From the IMG/VR virus record IMGVR_UViG_3300042923_000281, positions 186,001 to 250,000 of that record: DNA of 64,000 bases; one strand, written 5' to 3'. The position numbers and the translations under genes are program-made. The notes beneath the pieces were generated by a model. It made no database searches, was not told the origin of the DNA, and was given only the letters and a program-made list of their open reading frames with translations. Origin of the DNA: a virus. The stretch's first letter is position 1, and the number at the start of each line of letters is the position of its first letter. Positions 7,738-16,858 of the stretch are shown piece after piece.

Positions 7738-10659
7738 ATGTCCAGGTCCGACCTGAATACCATGATTGAGTTGGCCAAGCTCAATCCCATGGCAGTACAG
7801 CGTGCAGGTATCGAATACCTTGAACGTGTACGCAACGGCGAGATTGAAATCGTCGACGCCAGCAACGCCATGGTCTACTTGATGGAGTTCGCTTCGACAC
7901 TGTTTGCCAACGGTGCTCGTAAGGACGAATTCCTCAACCGCGTGCTTTACCCTGAGCTGGCAATGACCCGTTCAGACCTGTACCGTCACATGAGCGACGT
8001 GGATTACATCAACGTCTTCTCGGGACCGTCCAGCACCAACCTCCTGATGGTCTATCATAAAGACGAGATCTTGGAGAAGGCGGTAGCGACTGGCGAAGCA
8101 GGCATGCGTAAGCTCGTCATTCCGCGTCACACGAAGGTCATGGCCGGAGACGTACCCTTCACGCTCCAGTACCCGATCGAGCTGCGTGTGCTGCCTCACG
8201 GCGGTCTACAGATCGTTTACGACAACAGCCGACCATCGCCGTTGATGACCCTGGAGTCGAACAAGGTCAAAGCTCAGATTGACAACTACAATCTGGGTCA
8301 TGAAGACTACATCGAACTGGAAGTCCCGGTCCAACAGATCGAGATCAAGAGCTATTCAGCTCCGATGACGGCGTCTCGGGTCTTCAACAAGACCTACAAG
8401 TACACCGACCAGTTCTACTTCTGCCGGGTGTACGCCAGCGATGGCAAAGGCGGATGGGAAGAGATCAAGACCACGCACAGTGATCAAGTCTTCAACCCAC
8501 TGACACCGACCGCCGTCCTGAAGATCCTCGACAACAACCAGTTGAACGTGAGCATCCCACAGATCTACTTCAGCACGGGTCTGATGAACCGTACCTTGCG
8601 GATCGATGTGTACACCACTCGGGGTGCATTGGAGCTGGCGGTACAGGGTTATAGCTCTGACATGTTCAAAGCGACCTACAACGACTACGACAACGATGAC
8701 AACGGCAAGTACACCTCGCCGATCTCGCGTCTGGTCAGTGGTTACTTCATGGCGTCGACTCCTGCGACAGGCGGTTCCAACGCCCTGACGTTCGAGAAGC
8801 TCAAAGAGCGTGCCATCAACAACGCCTTGGGTCGTATTGATGTTCCGATCACCAACGTGCAGATCCAGTCTCAACTGGACTTGCTGACCGATGCTGGTTT
8901 CAGTTGCGTGACCGACATTGATAACGTGACCAACCGTCTGTACGCAGCCAGTCGTGAATTGCCAGCCCCTGACATCAAGGAAGTGTCGACCGGCATGGGT
9001 TCCAACGTCGTGACCCTGAGCAAAACCATCGACCAGATCTTGGCTTCGGCGGATGTTAAGGATAACGGCCAGCGGATCACCATCCTGCCGACCACCTTGT
9101 ACAAGGATGAAGGCGGGTTCCTGTCGATTGTGGACAATGAAGACCGTGATGCACTGAAGGCTCTACCAGCCGACGTGTTGGTCGAACGTGTCACAGGCGG
9201 GGATTACTTCTACACGCCGTTCCATTACGTCTACGACGTCTCTGACAACGTCTTGACGGTACGTCCGTACTACTTCGGCAACCCAAAGCTGACCCGACGC
9301 TTCTTTGTGGAAGATAACGGCACGATGGGTGTGGGTGTGAACTCCAACACGCACAACTTCATCCGCACTGAGACAGGTTGGAAGTTGCAGGTCATGACCA
9401 GCAGCACCGACTCGTTGAAAGAGCTGGACGAAGAAGCCCTCGTGGCACAGTTGGCCTTCATTCCACCGGGTGAAGTGACTCGCGTCTACCTGAACGGTAC
9501 GTCGTTGGGCCGTGACCCTAAAACCAAGGAATGGATCTTCGAGTTTGAGTTCACCTCGAACTGGGACGTGGATGAGGAGCACAACGTTTACCTGAATGGG
9601 TTTGAAGCTGACGGCATTGCGCCTCACGCTTACCCTGCCACGATGAACACCGTGTTCGACATCTTCTTTGCAGTGCAGGAAGGGCTGGTTGAAGCCGGTG
9701 AGTACACCGACATCGACAACTTCATGGGCAAGTTCAAGTACGACTTCCGGGTCATGGGTCTCTACCATGAACAGGTCACGGTCGTGTTGGGCGATGCACT
9801 GGATGGTCTGTGGGCTCGGGCTCGTTCTACTGTGGGTGAAGAGCAATACCTGCGGTACGAAGAGGACGTGGTTGAACTGTGGACCACCGACGTTCCTGAG
9901 AAGACGGCTACCGGTGCGGTCAAGGTGGCTTACGATGGCAATGGCAAACCGTACGTGGTGTACAAACACCGTGTGGGTGACGTCAAGATCAACGAAGAGA
10001 CCGGCAAGCCTGAGATCCTTCATGCAGCCAACTCGATCATTTACCAGAACGGTGAACCGATCGTGTCCAGTCCTCGTGCCATCTTGCGGCAGGTTGAGCT
10101 GTGCCTGTTTGATGGCGTGTACTACTTCGTCACCAACACCACGGATGTGAACTACCGTGACACGGTCCCTAACCAGATCGTAGAATGGGTCAACATCACC
10201 CTGGCTCCAACCCGCAAGAAGTTGCTGGAAAAGACCAAGTTGTGGTTCCACCCGAAATCCACCGTGGGTCTGGTGGGTGCAATTGTCGACGACAGTCTGG
10301 CAGTCAACATCCAAGCGGCTCAACACCTGTACATCGAGTTCTTCGTCTCCGATACGGTGTACAAGGACTTGGCGCTTCAGGACGAGATCCGTAAGGCGGC
10401 ACGCCGTGTCCTCACCGCAGCCTTCAAAGAGATTCAAGTGACCCGTAACGGCCTTGAGAACCTCCTGAAGACCACGATGGGCGATGACGTGACCACCGTG
10501 AACATCACGGGCTTGGGTGGCTACAAGAACTACAGCGTTATCACCATGAAGGACGAATCCTCTCGCCTGTGCATCGGCAAGAAGATGACGACTCTGCCAA
10601 ACGCTACCTTCGGTGTAGCAGACAGCATTGACATCCAGTTCTTCAAACACTCGGTGTAA
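7738..10659 (+). CDS. Large virion structural protein, possibly baseplate
   Basis: 973 residues with a GGAG ribosome site and ATG at 7738. Long, beta-rich, acidic sequence with many tyrosines and asparagines and no nucleotide-binding or catalytic motif. A segment near residues 285-310 (LRIDVYTTRGALELAVQGY) recalls baseplate wedge proteins in character, but I cannot align it here. Size, isolation in a two-gene plus-strand operon and the neighbouring head genes favour a structural role. It ends in a bidirectional stem-loop shared with the convergent gene at 10706. Confidence 0.65.
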   Translation: MSRSDLNTMIELAKLNPMAVQRAGIEYLERVRNGEIEIVDASNAMVYLMEFASTLFANGARKDEFLNRVLYPELAMTRSDLYRHMSDVDYINVFSGPSSTNLLMVYHKDEILEKAVATGEAGMRKLVIPRHTKVMAGDVPFTLQYPIELRVLPHGGLQIVYDNSRPSPLMTLESNKVKAQIDNYNLGHEDYIELEVPVQQIEIKSYSAPMTASRVFNKTYKYTDQFYFCRVYASDGKGGWEEIKTTHSDQVFNPLTPTAVLKILDNNQLNVSIPQIYFSTGLMNRTLRIDVYTTRGALELAVQGYSSDMFKATYNDYDNDDNGKYTSPISRLVSGYFMASTPATGGSNALTFEKLKERAINNALGRIDVPITNVQIQSQLDLLTDAGFSCVTDIDNVTNRLYAASRELPAPDIKEVSTGMGSNVVTLSKTIDQILASADVKDNGQRITILPTTLYKDEGGFLSIVDNEDRDALKALPADVLVERVTGGDYFYTPFHYVYDVSDNVLTVRPYYFGNPKLTRRFFVEDNGTMGVGVNSNTHNFIRTETGWKLQVMTSSTDSLKELDEEALVAQLAFIPPGEVTRVYLNGTSLGRDPKTKEWIFEFEFTSNWDVDEEHNVYLNGFEADGIAPHAYPATMNTVFDIFFAVQEGLVEAGEYTDIDNFMGKFKYDFRVMGLYHEQVTVVLGDALDGLWARARSTVGEEQYLRYEEDVVELWTTDVPEKTATGAVKVAYDGNGKPYVVYKHRVGDVKINEETGKPEILHAANSIIYQNGEPIVSSPRAILRQVELCLFDGVYYFVTNTTDVNYRDTVPNQIVEWVNITLAPTRKKLLEKTKLWFHPKSTVGLVGAIVDDSLAVNIQAAQHLYIEFFVSDTVYKDLALQDEIRKAARRVLTAAFKEIQVTRNGLENLLKTTMGDDVTTVNITGLGGYKNYSVITMKDESSRLCIGKKMTTLPNATFGVADSIDIQFFKHSV

Positions 10660-10668
10660 CGGCATAAA

Positions 10669-10692
10669 GGCCAGGGGCAATTGCCCCTGGCC
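10669..10692. terminator. Bidirectional terminator between convergent genes
   Basis: A perfect 12-bp palindrome (ggccaggggcaa/ttgcccctggcc) in the 46-nt gap between the stops at 10659 and 10706. Confidence 0.7.
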
Positions 10693-10705
10693 CTATGTTC
10701 GCGTG

Positions 10706-11899
10706 TTACGCAGCCAGCAGTTGGTCCACCTTGGTGTCCACGCCGTCGATCATGCGAGCCATGTCCAGCTTGACGCCAGCCATGAGGTTACGCACGGTGT
10801 CGAAGTTGGCCAGTGCATGCGAGATGCCGTAGCGACCGCTGATGAAATCCAGCAGACGGTTGGCTTGCTCTTCTTGCCCGCCTTCTTCGGCTTCACGGTA
10901 CTGACGGTTGTACTCGCGTTGTTCTTCGTTGAACTTCGCCCAGACCTTCTTCCACAGAGCAAAGATTCGCAGCACGCCATGCTTACGCACTTGCTGAGTC
11001 GCCGTGTCGATGTCACGCAGTACCAACGGCATGTCGTAGACGGTGTACTTCTTCGGCTGAGCCTTCAGGGCGTTGAAGTGACGCAGGATGTCGAGCATCT
11101 GCCGGTTGGCGATGTTCCACTGGTCCCAATGCGGTTCAACCGGACCGAACTCAATGCTGTACATGGCAGCGACTTTGGTATTGGCCTCGTACAACGCAGC
11201 CAGACCGCCATCGATGTTTTGCAGCACGGTGTTCAGGAACGATTCGTACGCATAGACGACACTCACCAGACGGTTGTCTTTGATCGCCATGTCGAAGAAC
11301 ATCGACATCTCTTTCCAGGTCTCGGTTTCAACCTGTGGCAGAGCGGTGACCTTTTCAACCTTCTTGAAGTCGACCTTGATGACACGCTTGGTCAGCTCTT
11401 CTTCAACCTTCTTCTCCATCGCAGCACTGCGAGTGGCGGTGATGGCAGAACCTGCGAAGTAGCTCTTGATCTTGGCAGCGAGTGCTTTGATCGCTTCCCA
11501 GATCTTGCGCAGGATGGAACTGAGCATCCCTTCCATTGCTGGACTGTAGTTGACCTTGGAGGGCAACTCAGTGAAGCTGTTGGTCGGCATGGTCACGAAC
11601 GGATCGTTGAAGCCTTCCAACGACGCGGTCATGTTCATCAGGACTTGGGCATCAGCCCGAGAGATGTGACCGGAATCACGCACGCTGTGGTAAACGTTAC
11701 GCAGGCTTTCAAGGGCTGGGGTCAGGATGGTGACATCCTCATCGCTCAGCTCTTCTACCACGGCCAGCTTCTCGACTTCATCGAACAACTGCTCGAGTGA
11801 CAAGCTGTTGATCTCTTCCGTTACTTCAGGAGTCAACTCCAGTGTAGCGGCAAGTTCGTTGATGTCCATCACCGCACCGGAATCGGAAATCATTGACAT
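10706..11899 (-). CDS. Inner-body/head protein candidate
   Basis: 397 residues; start at 11899 with AGGG 7 nt upstream. The N-terminal ~120 residues are strongly acidic, then SPAMEGMLSSILRKIWEAIK gives an A-M-E maturation-type site followed by the same amphipathic KIWEAIK helix found in the protein at 2202-3506. That shared module between otherwise different proteins is the main evidence for membership of the inner-body family. No catalytic residues are apparent in the 250-residue C-terminal part. Confidence 0.7.
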   Translation of the reverse strand: MSMISDSGAVMDINELAATLELTPEVTEEINSLSLEQLFDEVEKLAVVEELSDEDVTILTPALESLRNVYHSVRDSGHISRADAQVLMNMTASLEGFNDPFVTMPTNSFTELPSKVNYSPAMEGMLSSILRKIWEAIKALAAKIKSYFAGSAITATRSAAMEKKVEEELTKRVIKVDFKKVEKVTALPQVETETWKEMSMFFDMAIKDNRLVSVVYAYESFLNTVLQNIDGGLAALYEANTKVAAMYSIEFGPVEPHWDQWNIANRQMLDILRHFNALKAQPKKYTVYDMPLVLRDIDTATQQVRKHGVLRIFALWKKVWAKFNEEQREYNRQYREAEEGGQEEQANRLLDFISGRYGISHALANFDTVRNLMAGVKLDMARMIDGVDTKVDQLLAA

Positions 11900-11917
11900 T
11901 GAGTTACCCTCATAGGG

Positions 11918-11941
11918 CGAGAGGAGCCTAGGCTCCTCTCG
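11918..11941 (-). terminator. Stem-loop after 11947-12381
   Basis: An 11-bp perfect stem (cgagaggagcc/ggctcctctcg) begins 5 nt after the stop. No T-run follows, and the ribosome site of the next gene lies just beyond, so it may only attenuate. Confidence 0.5.
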
Positions 11942-11946
11942 AGTGG

Positions 11947-12381
11947 TCAGGCTACGATGAAGCGACGGATGTAATCGCTCAGGTCGCTACGCATCAAGCC
12001 GCCAACGCTGTTGTTCAGCACGTCAGCGTGGACTGCGTCAACCGAGGCTTCGAAAGCCGGACGGCGCAGTTGGACGCAGATGTCTTGCACGCTGAGCAGT
12101 TGAGGCTCATGGCACAGGACGTAGCGGTTCTTGTAGATGTCCACGACCATGTTGTAGGTCACGTTCAGGGAGAACGGGTACATCTCGTTGACGTTGCCGA
12201 GCACCTTCTTGACCACGTCGGCATGGAACTGCTCGAAGTGAACCACGATGGAGTCGACCTTGCTGCCTGGCAGAGGGAAGGTGTAGCCCAGCTCAACGGC
12301 CAGTGCGGTTTCCAGGAAGGGTTTGCGTTCCGCTGGGTTCGCAACGCCCTCGAGCAGTTGAAGGAGGCGAGTGATGTTCAT
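11947..12381 (-). CDS. Unknown protein downstream of the M48-like peptidase
   Basis: 144 residues, AAGGTG ribosome site, 2 nt after the peptidase stop (12384), so almost certainly co-translated with it. No domain recognised. A partner or inhibitor of the peptidase is possible from the spacing alone; nothing in the sequence proves it. Confidence 0.7.
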   Translation of the reverse strand: MNITRLLQLLEGVANPAERKPFLETALAVELGYTFPLPGSKVDSIVVHFEQFHADVVKKVLGNVNEMYPFSLNVTYNMVVDIYKNRYVLCHEPQLLSVQDICVQLRRPAFEASVDAVHADVLNNSVGGLMRSDLSDYIRRFIVA

Positions 12382-12383
12382 GC

Positions 12384-13697
12384 TTACACCTTGGCTTGGA
12401 GTTGGTTGGAAAGTTCGAACAGGCGGTTGTTCACGAGGTTCTCGAGCATACGCTGGAACTTCTGCTCAGCCGGTTTGCCGCTGAACACGCCTTTGATGTA
12501 TTCGCCGATCACGTCAGGGCCGAAGTAGCCTTTGACGCCATTGCGGATCGGAGCGAGGATGTCGTCGATCGCTTGGATCTGATCGAGGATCTCTTGACGC
12601 TGACGCACAGTGAGGTACGCGTCTTTGGCCGAGGCGATCAGTTCACGACGCATGGCTTCGTAGCGCTGAGGGATCGGGTCGTAGATACCGTCATCGCCTT
12701 TGCCGAACAACGGCATGAGCACAGCCAGCAGACCCAGCATGATGCCGATTGGCAACGTTGCTACCACACCACCGACGACCAGCAGACCACCCATCAGGAT
12801 GGTACCGTAGCCCATCAGAGACGACATGATGTTGGCACTGCGACCACGGTACTCTTTGAAGTACGCCGGGTAGCTCTTGTACATGTAGTCCAGAGCTTCA
12901 ACGATGTACTGAGCACCGCCGTGACGGGCCACGAATTGGTCCGAGGAGAACTCGAATGCACGCAGGTCGTAGAACTTGGTGCCCAGCTCCGAACGGATGC
13001 TCTCAACCATGCCCGCCATGACCACTTGTTGCAGCAACAGGGGATCGGTGGAACCGTTGATCTCGCCCAGGTCACGCAGACGCCAGCCGGTCTTCTGTTC
13101 AGCGACCTTGACGACTTCTTGCAGGACCTTGTCATCAGCACCTTCGTGTTGACGGCGGGTGATCTCGGCCACAACCACGTTGGACAGGACCATGCGGCCC
13201 AAGTAACGCAGGTAGGTGAAACCATGGCCCATTTCATGGCAGGCAATAGCTGCGACGTGCATGCCAGTGATGCCGACCATGTTACGGTCCGTAAAGAACT
13301 CGGTGGCGATGAAGATGTCGATCGGGATTTCGCAGTAGATGCCCGAAACCTGACCGGTCTTCACATCAACCGTGCCCTTGAACAGTTCTTGCTCGGAGAC
13401 AGGGCGACCAAAGCGTTTGACCTTGGTGGCGATCTCATCAGGACGCATCGGACTGGCGATGTCAGCTTGTGGCGGAATAACGAAAGCGTTGGGCCCACCC
13501 AGGCGTGCGAAGTTGAAACGGAAGTTCATTTTAGTGACTTTCTTCGCGATCTCGTGAAGAGCAGCACTGACTTTGTTGAAGGTGTCTTTGGACGGATCAC
13601 GGAGACAGGCTTCGAACTGAAGTCCCATTTCCTTGAGCAGTGTAGAGTCGCGTTGGAAGTCAATCGCTTCCATCGAGGCAATGAGGGCTGGATTCAT
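12384..13697 (-). CDS. M48-like zinc metallopeptidase, probably virion-packaged
   Basis: 437 residues from the ATG at 13697, preceded by AAGAGA; the longer frame would need a TTG. H154-E-M-G-H158 is a zincin HExxH motif, and FEFSSDQFVARHG (E249, D253) resembles the E-x-x-A-D element that carries the third zinc ligand in M48 peptidases. A ~40-residue hydrophobic stretch (about 293-332) suggests one or two membrane segments, also usual in that family. The extreme N-terminus contains IASMEAID, an S-x-E site like those of the nearby inner-body proteins. I infer that it is matured and carried in the head; the substrate is unknown. Confidence 0.7.
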   Translation of the reverse strand: MNPALIASMEAIDFQRDSTLLKEMGLQFEACLRDPSKDTFNKVSAALHEIAKKVTKMNFRFNFARLGGPNAFVIPPQADIASPMRPDEIATKVKRFGRPVSEQELFKGTVDVKTGQVSGIYCEIPIDIFIATEFFTDRNMVGITGMHVAAIACHEMGHGFTYLRYLGRMVLSNVVVAEITRRQHEGADDKVLQEVVKVAEQKTGWRLRDLGEINGSTDPLLLQQVVMAGMVESIRSELGTKFYDLRAFEFSSDQFVARHGGAQYIVEALDYMYKSYPAYFKEYRGRSANIMSSLMGYGTILMGGLLVVGGVVATLPIGIMLGLLAVLMPLFGKGDDGIYDPIPQRYEAMRRELIASAKDAYLTVRQRQEILDQIQAIDDILAPIRNGVKGYFGPDVIGEYIKGVFSGKPAEQKFQRMLENLVNNRLFELSNQLQAKV

Positions 13698-13815
13698 GAC
13701 AGAGTCTCTTGAAGGTGGCTTGGTGTAGGTACCCAATCATAGAGATTGGCGTTATTTCTTACAAAGCTCTGGTATTGATTTGTATATACCCACCCAACAG
13801 TTTTCAGGATAGCTC

Positions 13816-15540
13816 ATGACAGCCGTTAAGAAAGCTCCTCTCTTCAACAAAGAGGATGTGTTAGGTCTTGAGTGCAAACACGCGATCTATACCGAACATC
13901 AGCTCAATGACACCGATGACCTCCTGACCGTGAAGGAGTTGGTGTGGCTGAAGGATGGTACTCGTGTGCCGCGACTTCGGTTCTACCCTAACCGCATGCG
14001 CCCCTTTGGCATCACAAAAGAAAAATACCGTAACCACAAGGACAAAAAAGAAGTAGAGGACCTCGATAAGCTGATCCTCTGTGAGACCACCCAGCGTGAC
14101 CTCAACAACCAGATCGTACGACGCATGGGCTATGGCAACCCACGTCAGCAGTTACGCACCTTATGCCGTAACCAGTACATCTACGGGGCAGACATTGCTC
14201 CAGCCACTCTGCTGAAACGCCAGTACCAAGAGAAGTGGCCCGGTCTGTTCCATGCCAACCAAGTCGCCGTACTCGATACCGAGACCGACATGTGGAACGG
14301 TGACGGTAAGGACATCATCATCTCGACGGTGACGTTCAAGAACAAAGCGATCGTGACTATCCTCGACACTTGGATCGAGGGGATACCGGACGCAGTCAAC
14401 CAGATCCGTGATGCACTGAACACGTACTTGGGTCACTTGGTCAAACCACGGGGCATTGAGTTCGAGATCAAGATCATGAAGTCCGCCGGGGCCATGGTCA
14501 AAGAGTGTGTCGACAAGTGCCATGAGTGGATGCCGGATTTCGTGTCCTTCTGGAACATGGACTTCGACATGACGGTAATGATCCGTGCTCTGGAGAACGA
14601 GGGTTACAACCTCGCTGAAGTCTTCAGTGCTCCGGAAGTGCCGAAAGAGTACAAGTACTTCAAGTACAAGCGTGGTCCTGATCAGAAGGTCAAGGCTGAC
14701 GGCAAGTCGGAGAACTTGGCATGGTACGACCGCTGGCACACCGTCACCACTCCGTCCAGTCACTTCTGGATCGACAGTGCGGCTGTGTACCGGAACATCC
14801 GTCGGGCGAAGGGTAAGGAGCCGAGTTACGCTCTCGACAAGATCTTGAAGAAGAACTTGGGTGAGGACTTCGGTAAGCTGTACTTCCCAACTGGTGATTC
14901 CTCTGCTCACCCTGGTAGTGTCGAATGGCACATGCAGATGCAGAAGAGCTTCAAGATCCCGTACGTCGTGTATAACGTGTATGACTGCTTGGGCGTAGAG
15001 CTGCTGGATGAGAAGGTGACTGACCTGAACACCCAGATCGGTATCTTGTCTGGGTCGTCGGAATACAGCATCTTCAACTCCAACCCGAAACGTAACGTCA
15101 ACGACTTCTACTTTGACATGCTCAAAGAAGGGATGATGACGGGCACGTTGTCGGACCGCATGGAAGACGAACTGGATCGTCTGCTGCTCGGTAAGGAAGA
15201 TTGGATCGTCACGCTGCCAACGAGTCTGGTGGAAGCGAACGGCGTGTACATGATCAAGGACTTGCCAACCGTGCGTTCATTCGTACGTCGGTACACGTCT
15301 GACGCCGACATCGGGTCTACGTATCCGAACGGCGAGATCATCATGAACCTGTCGAAGATGACGACGATGTACGAGGTCTGTCGGATTGCAGGGGTGACAG
15401 CCAGCAAGCAACGACTGGTGGGGATCAACCTTACAGGCGGCCCAGTGAACTCAATCGAGATCATGACCGATGTGATGAAGGCTCCCGATCCATTCGAATT
15501 GCTGGAAGCGTTCGAAGAAGAACTCAAGCAAGCTGCGTAA
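13816..15540 (+). CDS. Family B DNA polymerase, N-terminal half: 3'-5' exonuclease plus motif A
   Basis: 574 residues, AGGATAG ribosome site. Exo I is D154-T-E156, Exo II is WNMDFDMTVM (N247, D251) and Exo III is YNVYD (Y386, D390), the three acidic motifs of DnaQ-type proofreading domains. Near the C-terminus D498-I-G-S-T-Y-P504 matches polymerase motif A (DxxSLYP). The protein ends soon after, without motifs B and C; these are in the gene at 61258-63549 on the other strand. I infer that the two chains assemble into one replicative polymerase. An alternative, an independent nuclease, is unlikely because motif A is intact. Confidence 0.85.
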   Translation: MTAVKKAPLFNKEDVLGLECKHAIYTEHQLNDTDDLLTVKELVWLKDGTRVPRLRFYPNRMRPFGITKEKYRNHKDKKEVEDLDKLILCETTQRDLNNQIVRRMGYGNPRQQLRTLCRNQYIYGADIAPATLLKRQYQEKWPGLFHANQVAVLDTETDMWNGDGKDIIISTVTFKNKAIVTILDTWIEGIPDAVNQIRDALNTYLGHLVKPRGIEFEIKIMKSAGAMVKECVDKCHEWMPDFVSFWNMDFDMTVMIRALENEGYNLAEVFSAPEVPKEYKYFKYKRGPDQKVKADGKSENLAWYDRWHTVTTPSSHFWIDSAAVYRNIRRAKGKEPSYALDKILKKNLGEDFGKLYFPTGDSSAHPGSVEWHMQMQKSFKIPYVVYNVYDCLGVELLDEKVTDLNTQIGILSGSSEYSIFNSNPKRNVNDFYFDMLKEGMMTGTLSDRMEDELDRLLLGKEDWIVTLPTSLVEANGVYMIKDLPTVRSFVRRYTSDADIGSTYPNGEIIMNLSKMTTMYEVCRIAGVTASKQRLVGINLTGGPVNSIEIMTDVMKAPDPFELLEAFEEELKQAA

Positions 15541-15558
15541 ACAAAGAAAAAAATAAAG

Positions 15559-15579
15559 CCCGGGCCTTCTTGGCCTGGG
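15559..15579 (+). terminator. Terminator of the polymerase exonuclease gene
   Basis: An 8-bp stem (cccgggcc/ggcctggg, one G-U pair) with a TTCTT loop, followed by TTCTATTT and preceded by the A-rich box acaaagaaaa seen before other plus-strand terminators here. Confidence 0.7.
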
Positions 15580-15600
15580 TTCTATTTCGTGTGCCCGTAA

Positions 15601-15867
15601 TCAGGGCTTTGGTTCCTCCTTCTTGATGATGTTGATTTCGACATGCTGGTGGATCTCTTTACCCTCATGTACGGCGTAGGCTGTTACTCCTGAATGAACC
15701 ACCCATGCAAACGCTAGTGCAATCATTCCGTATCCAAACCACTTCATTTCACCAACCTCTACGTTGATTAGTTTAAGGTCTTTGAACTTGAACCACTTAT
15801 CTAATCTATTTGTTACCCAGTTTAACGCTTTCTTCATACTGCCTCTCTTATTGTTGTTTACATTCAT
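15601..15867 (-). CDS. Small single-pass membrane protein, unknown
   Basis: 88 residues; GGAGG ribosome site before the ATG at 15867. A basic amphipathic N-terminus is followed by one membrane helix (about 43-64, WFGYGMIALAFAWVVHSG) and a charged tail ending KKEEPKP. It has its own promoter-like box 26 nt upstream. Function unknown; small early membrane proteins of phages often modify the host envelope or block superinfection, which is only a possibility here. Confidence 0.7.
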   Translation of the reverse strand: MNVNNNKRGSMKKALNWVTNRLDKWFKFKDLKLINVEVGEMKWFGYGMIALAFAWVVHSGVTAYAVHEGKEIHQHVEINIIKKEEPKP

Positions 15868-15892
15868 TTGGTCCTCCGTGTGGCCCTTATTA

Positions 15893-15900
15893 ATAGTGTA
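15893..15900 (-). promoter_or_regulatory. Promoter-like box (TACACTAT variant)
   Basis: Minus-strand TACACTAT, 6-7 of 8 matches to the recurrent TACATTAT box, 26 nt upstream of the gene starting at 15867. Confidence 0.4.
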
Positions 15901-15949
15901 ACATATCCCCGTTACATGTCAATGACCGTTCGTCGGCTTTGACGGGGTG

Positions 15950-15974
15950 ACTGGGGAGAACCGCTCTCCCCAGT
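15950..15974 (-). terminator. Stem-loop after 15987-16256
   Basis: A 9-bp perfect stem (actggggag/ctccccagt) 13 nt beyond the stop; no strong T-run. Confidence 0.5.
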
Positions 15975-15986
15975 GCACAGGTTTAC

Positions 15987-16256
15987 TTATGGATACAACG
16001 CAACGCAGAACGGTCCGGGATAGAACAGGCAACGACCTGCTGCAACCAGCATGATCAATCCAACGAACATCATGCCCAGACAGAACAGCTCAAGGCGATG
16101 AAACCATTTGGATGCATGTTTCCCGGTGCGTCTGCCCCAGTCGTCCTTCTCGATGGACTTGATGAACAACTCAGTCTTGATGCCGACGGCACCCAGACCA
16201 ATGATGAACAGCAAAGACAGTCCAATGAACCACATCCCGAATGCTGAGACACTCAC
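15987..16256 (-). CDS. Small two-pass membrane protein, unknown
   Basis: 89 residues starting with GTG at 16256, 5 nt after GGAGGAG. Two membrane segments (about 8-26 and 56-75) flank a basic loop (KSIEKDDWGRRTGKHASKWF). It follows a second two-pass protein of the same size, and both have a tryptophan- and arginine-rich loop, so they may be distant paralogues. Confidence 0.7.
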   Translation of the reverse strand: MSVSAFGMWFIGLSLLFIIGLGAVGIKTELFIKSIEKDDWGRRTGKHASKWFHRLELFCLGMMFVGLIMLVAAGRCLFYPGPFCVALYP

Positions 16257-16268
16257 TACTTCTCCTCC

Positions 16269-16541
16269 TTACTCAATGAAAAGACTATAACAGATCTGGT
16301 CAGGCCAGAAGATGCACTTGAATATATAAAGCGTCAGGAAGAACCCCACGAGCAACGTCTTCGTGAAGAACTTCTGTCGCTTATACATCCACTTGGGTGC
16401 GTATCTACGATTGTAGCCACTACCCCATGCACGCCACCAGATGCACAGGTTGAGCCAAAAGAGTATCACAGCACTCCCGAGGAACAAGCCTAATGCAATA
16501 CCGGCATACCAGAAACCCTGAGTGGATATGACCAGAGTCAT
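16269..16541 (-). CDS. Small two-pass membrane protein, unknown
   Basis: 90 residues; start overlaps the preceding stop as ATGA (16538-16541) with GGAG just upstream. Two hydrophobic segments (about 10-33 and 62-80) enclose a basic loop (RRYAPKWMYKRQKFF). Same size and topology as the next gene, suggesting a duplicated pair acting in the host inner membrane. Confidence 0.7.
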   Translation of the reverse strand: MTLVISTQGFWYAGIALGLFLGSAVILFWLNLCIWWRAWGSGYNRRYAPKWMYKRQKFFTKTLLVGFFLTLYIFKCIFWPDQICYSLFIE

Positions 16542-16858
16542 TTGAACTCCCGGCGTTGCCTCTTTTCATGGCGCAGACGTTCCACATTGGGACGCCGTGC
16601 ATTCTTGAGAGACCGTTTGAGCTTGCGCACCTTGTTCTTCGCAGCGAGCGACATGCTGTTGAACTTGCGACGCAGGCGAATATCGCGTGGCAGTTGAGGC
16701 TTCGGCATCTCGAAGGACGGGGTGTCACCATCGTAGTCTGCCTGAGGAGACCGGAGAGGCCTCTGGAAGATGTCCGATTCAATATCCCGAGGGAATGGTT
16801 TACCCGATTCTTCTTTCAGCCGCATGGCCCCGACGAGTAGATCGTTGTCCTTGCTCAT
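16538..16858 (-). CDS. Small basic protein, unknown
   Basis: 106 residues. The N-terminal half is acidic to neutral, while the C-terminal ~45 residues are very basic (NKVRKLKRSLKNARRPNVER), which suggests nucleic-acid binding. The start overlaps the upstream stop as ATGA (16855-16858) and its own stop overlaps the next start, so four genes in a row are translationally linked. Confidence 0.7.
   Translation of the reverse strand: MSKDNDLLVGAMRLKEESGKPFPRDIESDIFQRPLRSPQADYDGDTPSFEMPKPQLPRDIRLRRKFNSMSLAAKNKVRKLKRSLKNARRPNVERLRHEKRQRREFK

Noticed and set aside
9163-10680. 505-codon minus-strand frame
   Set aside because: Antisense to the 973-residue structural gene and runs into the shared terminator.
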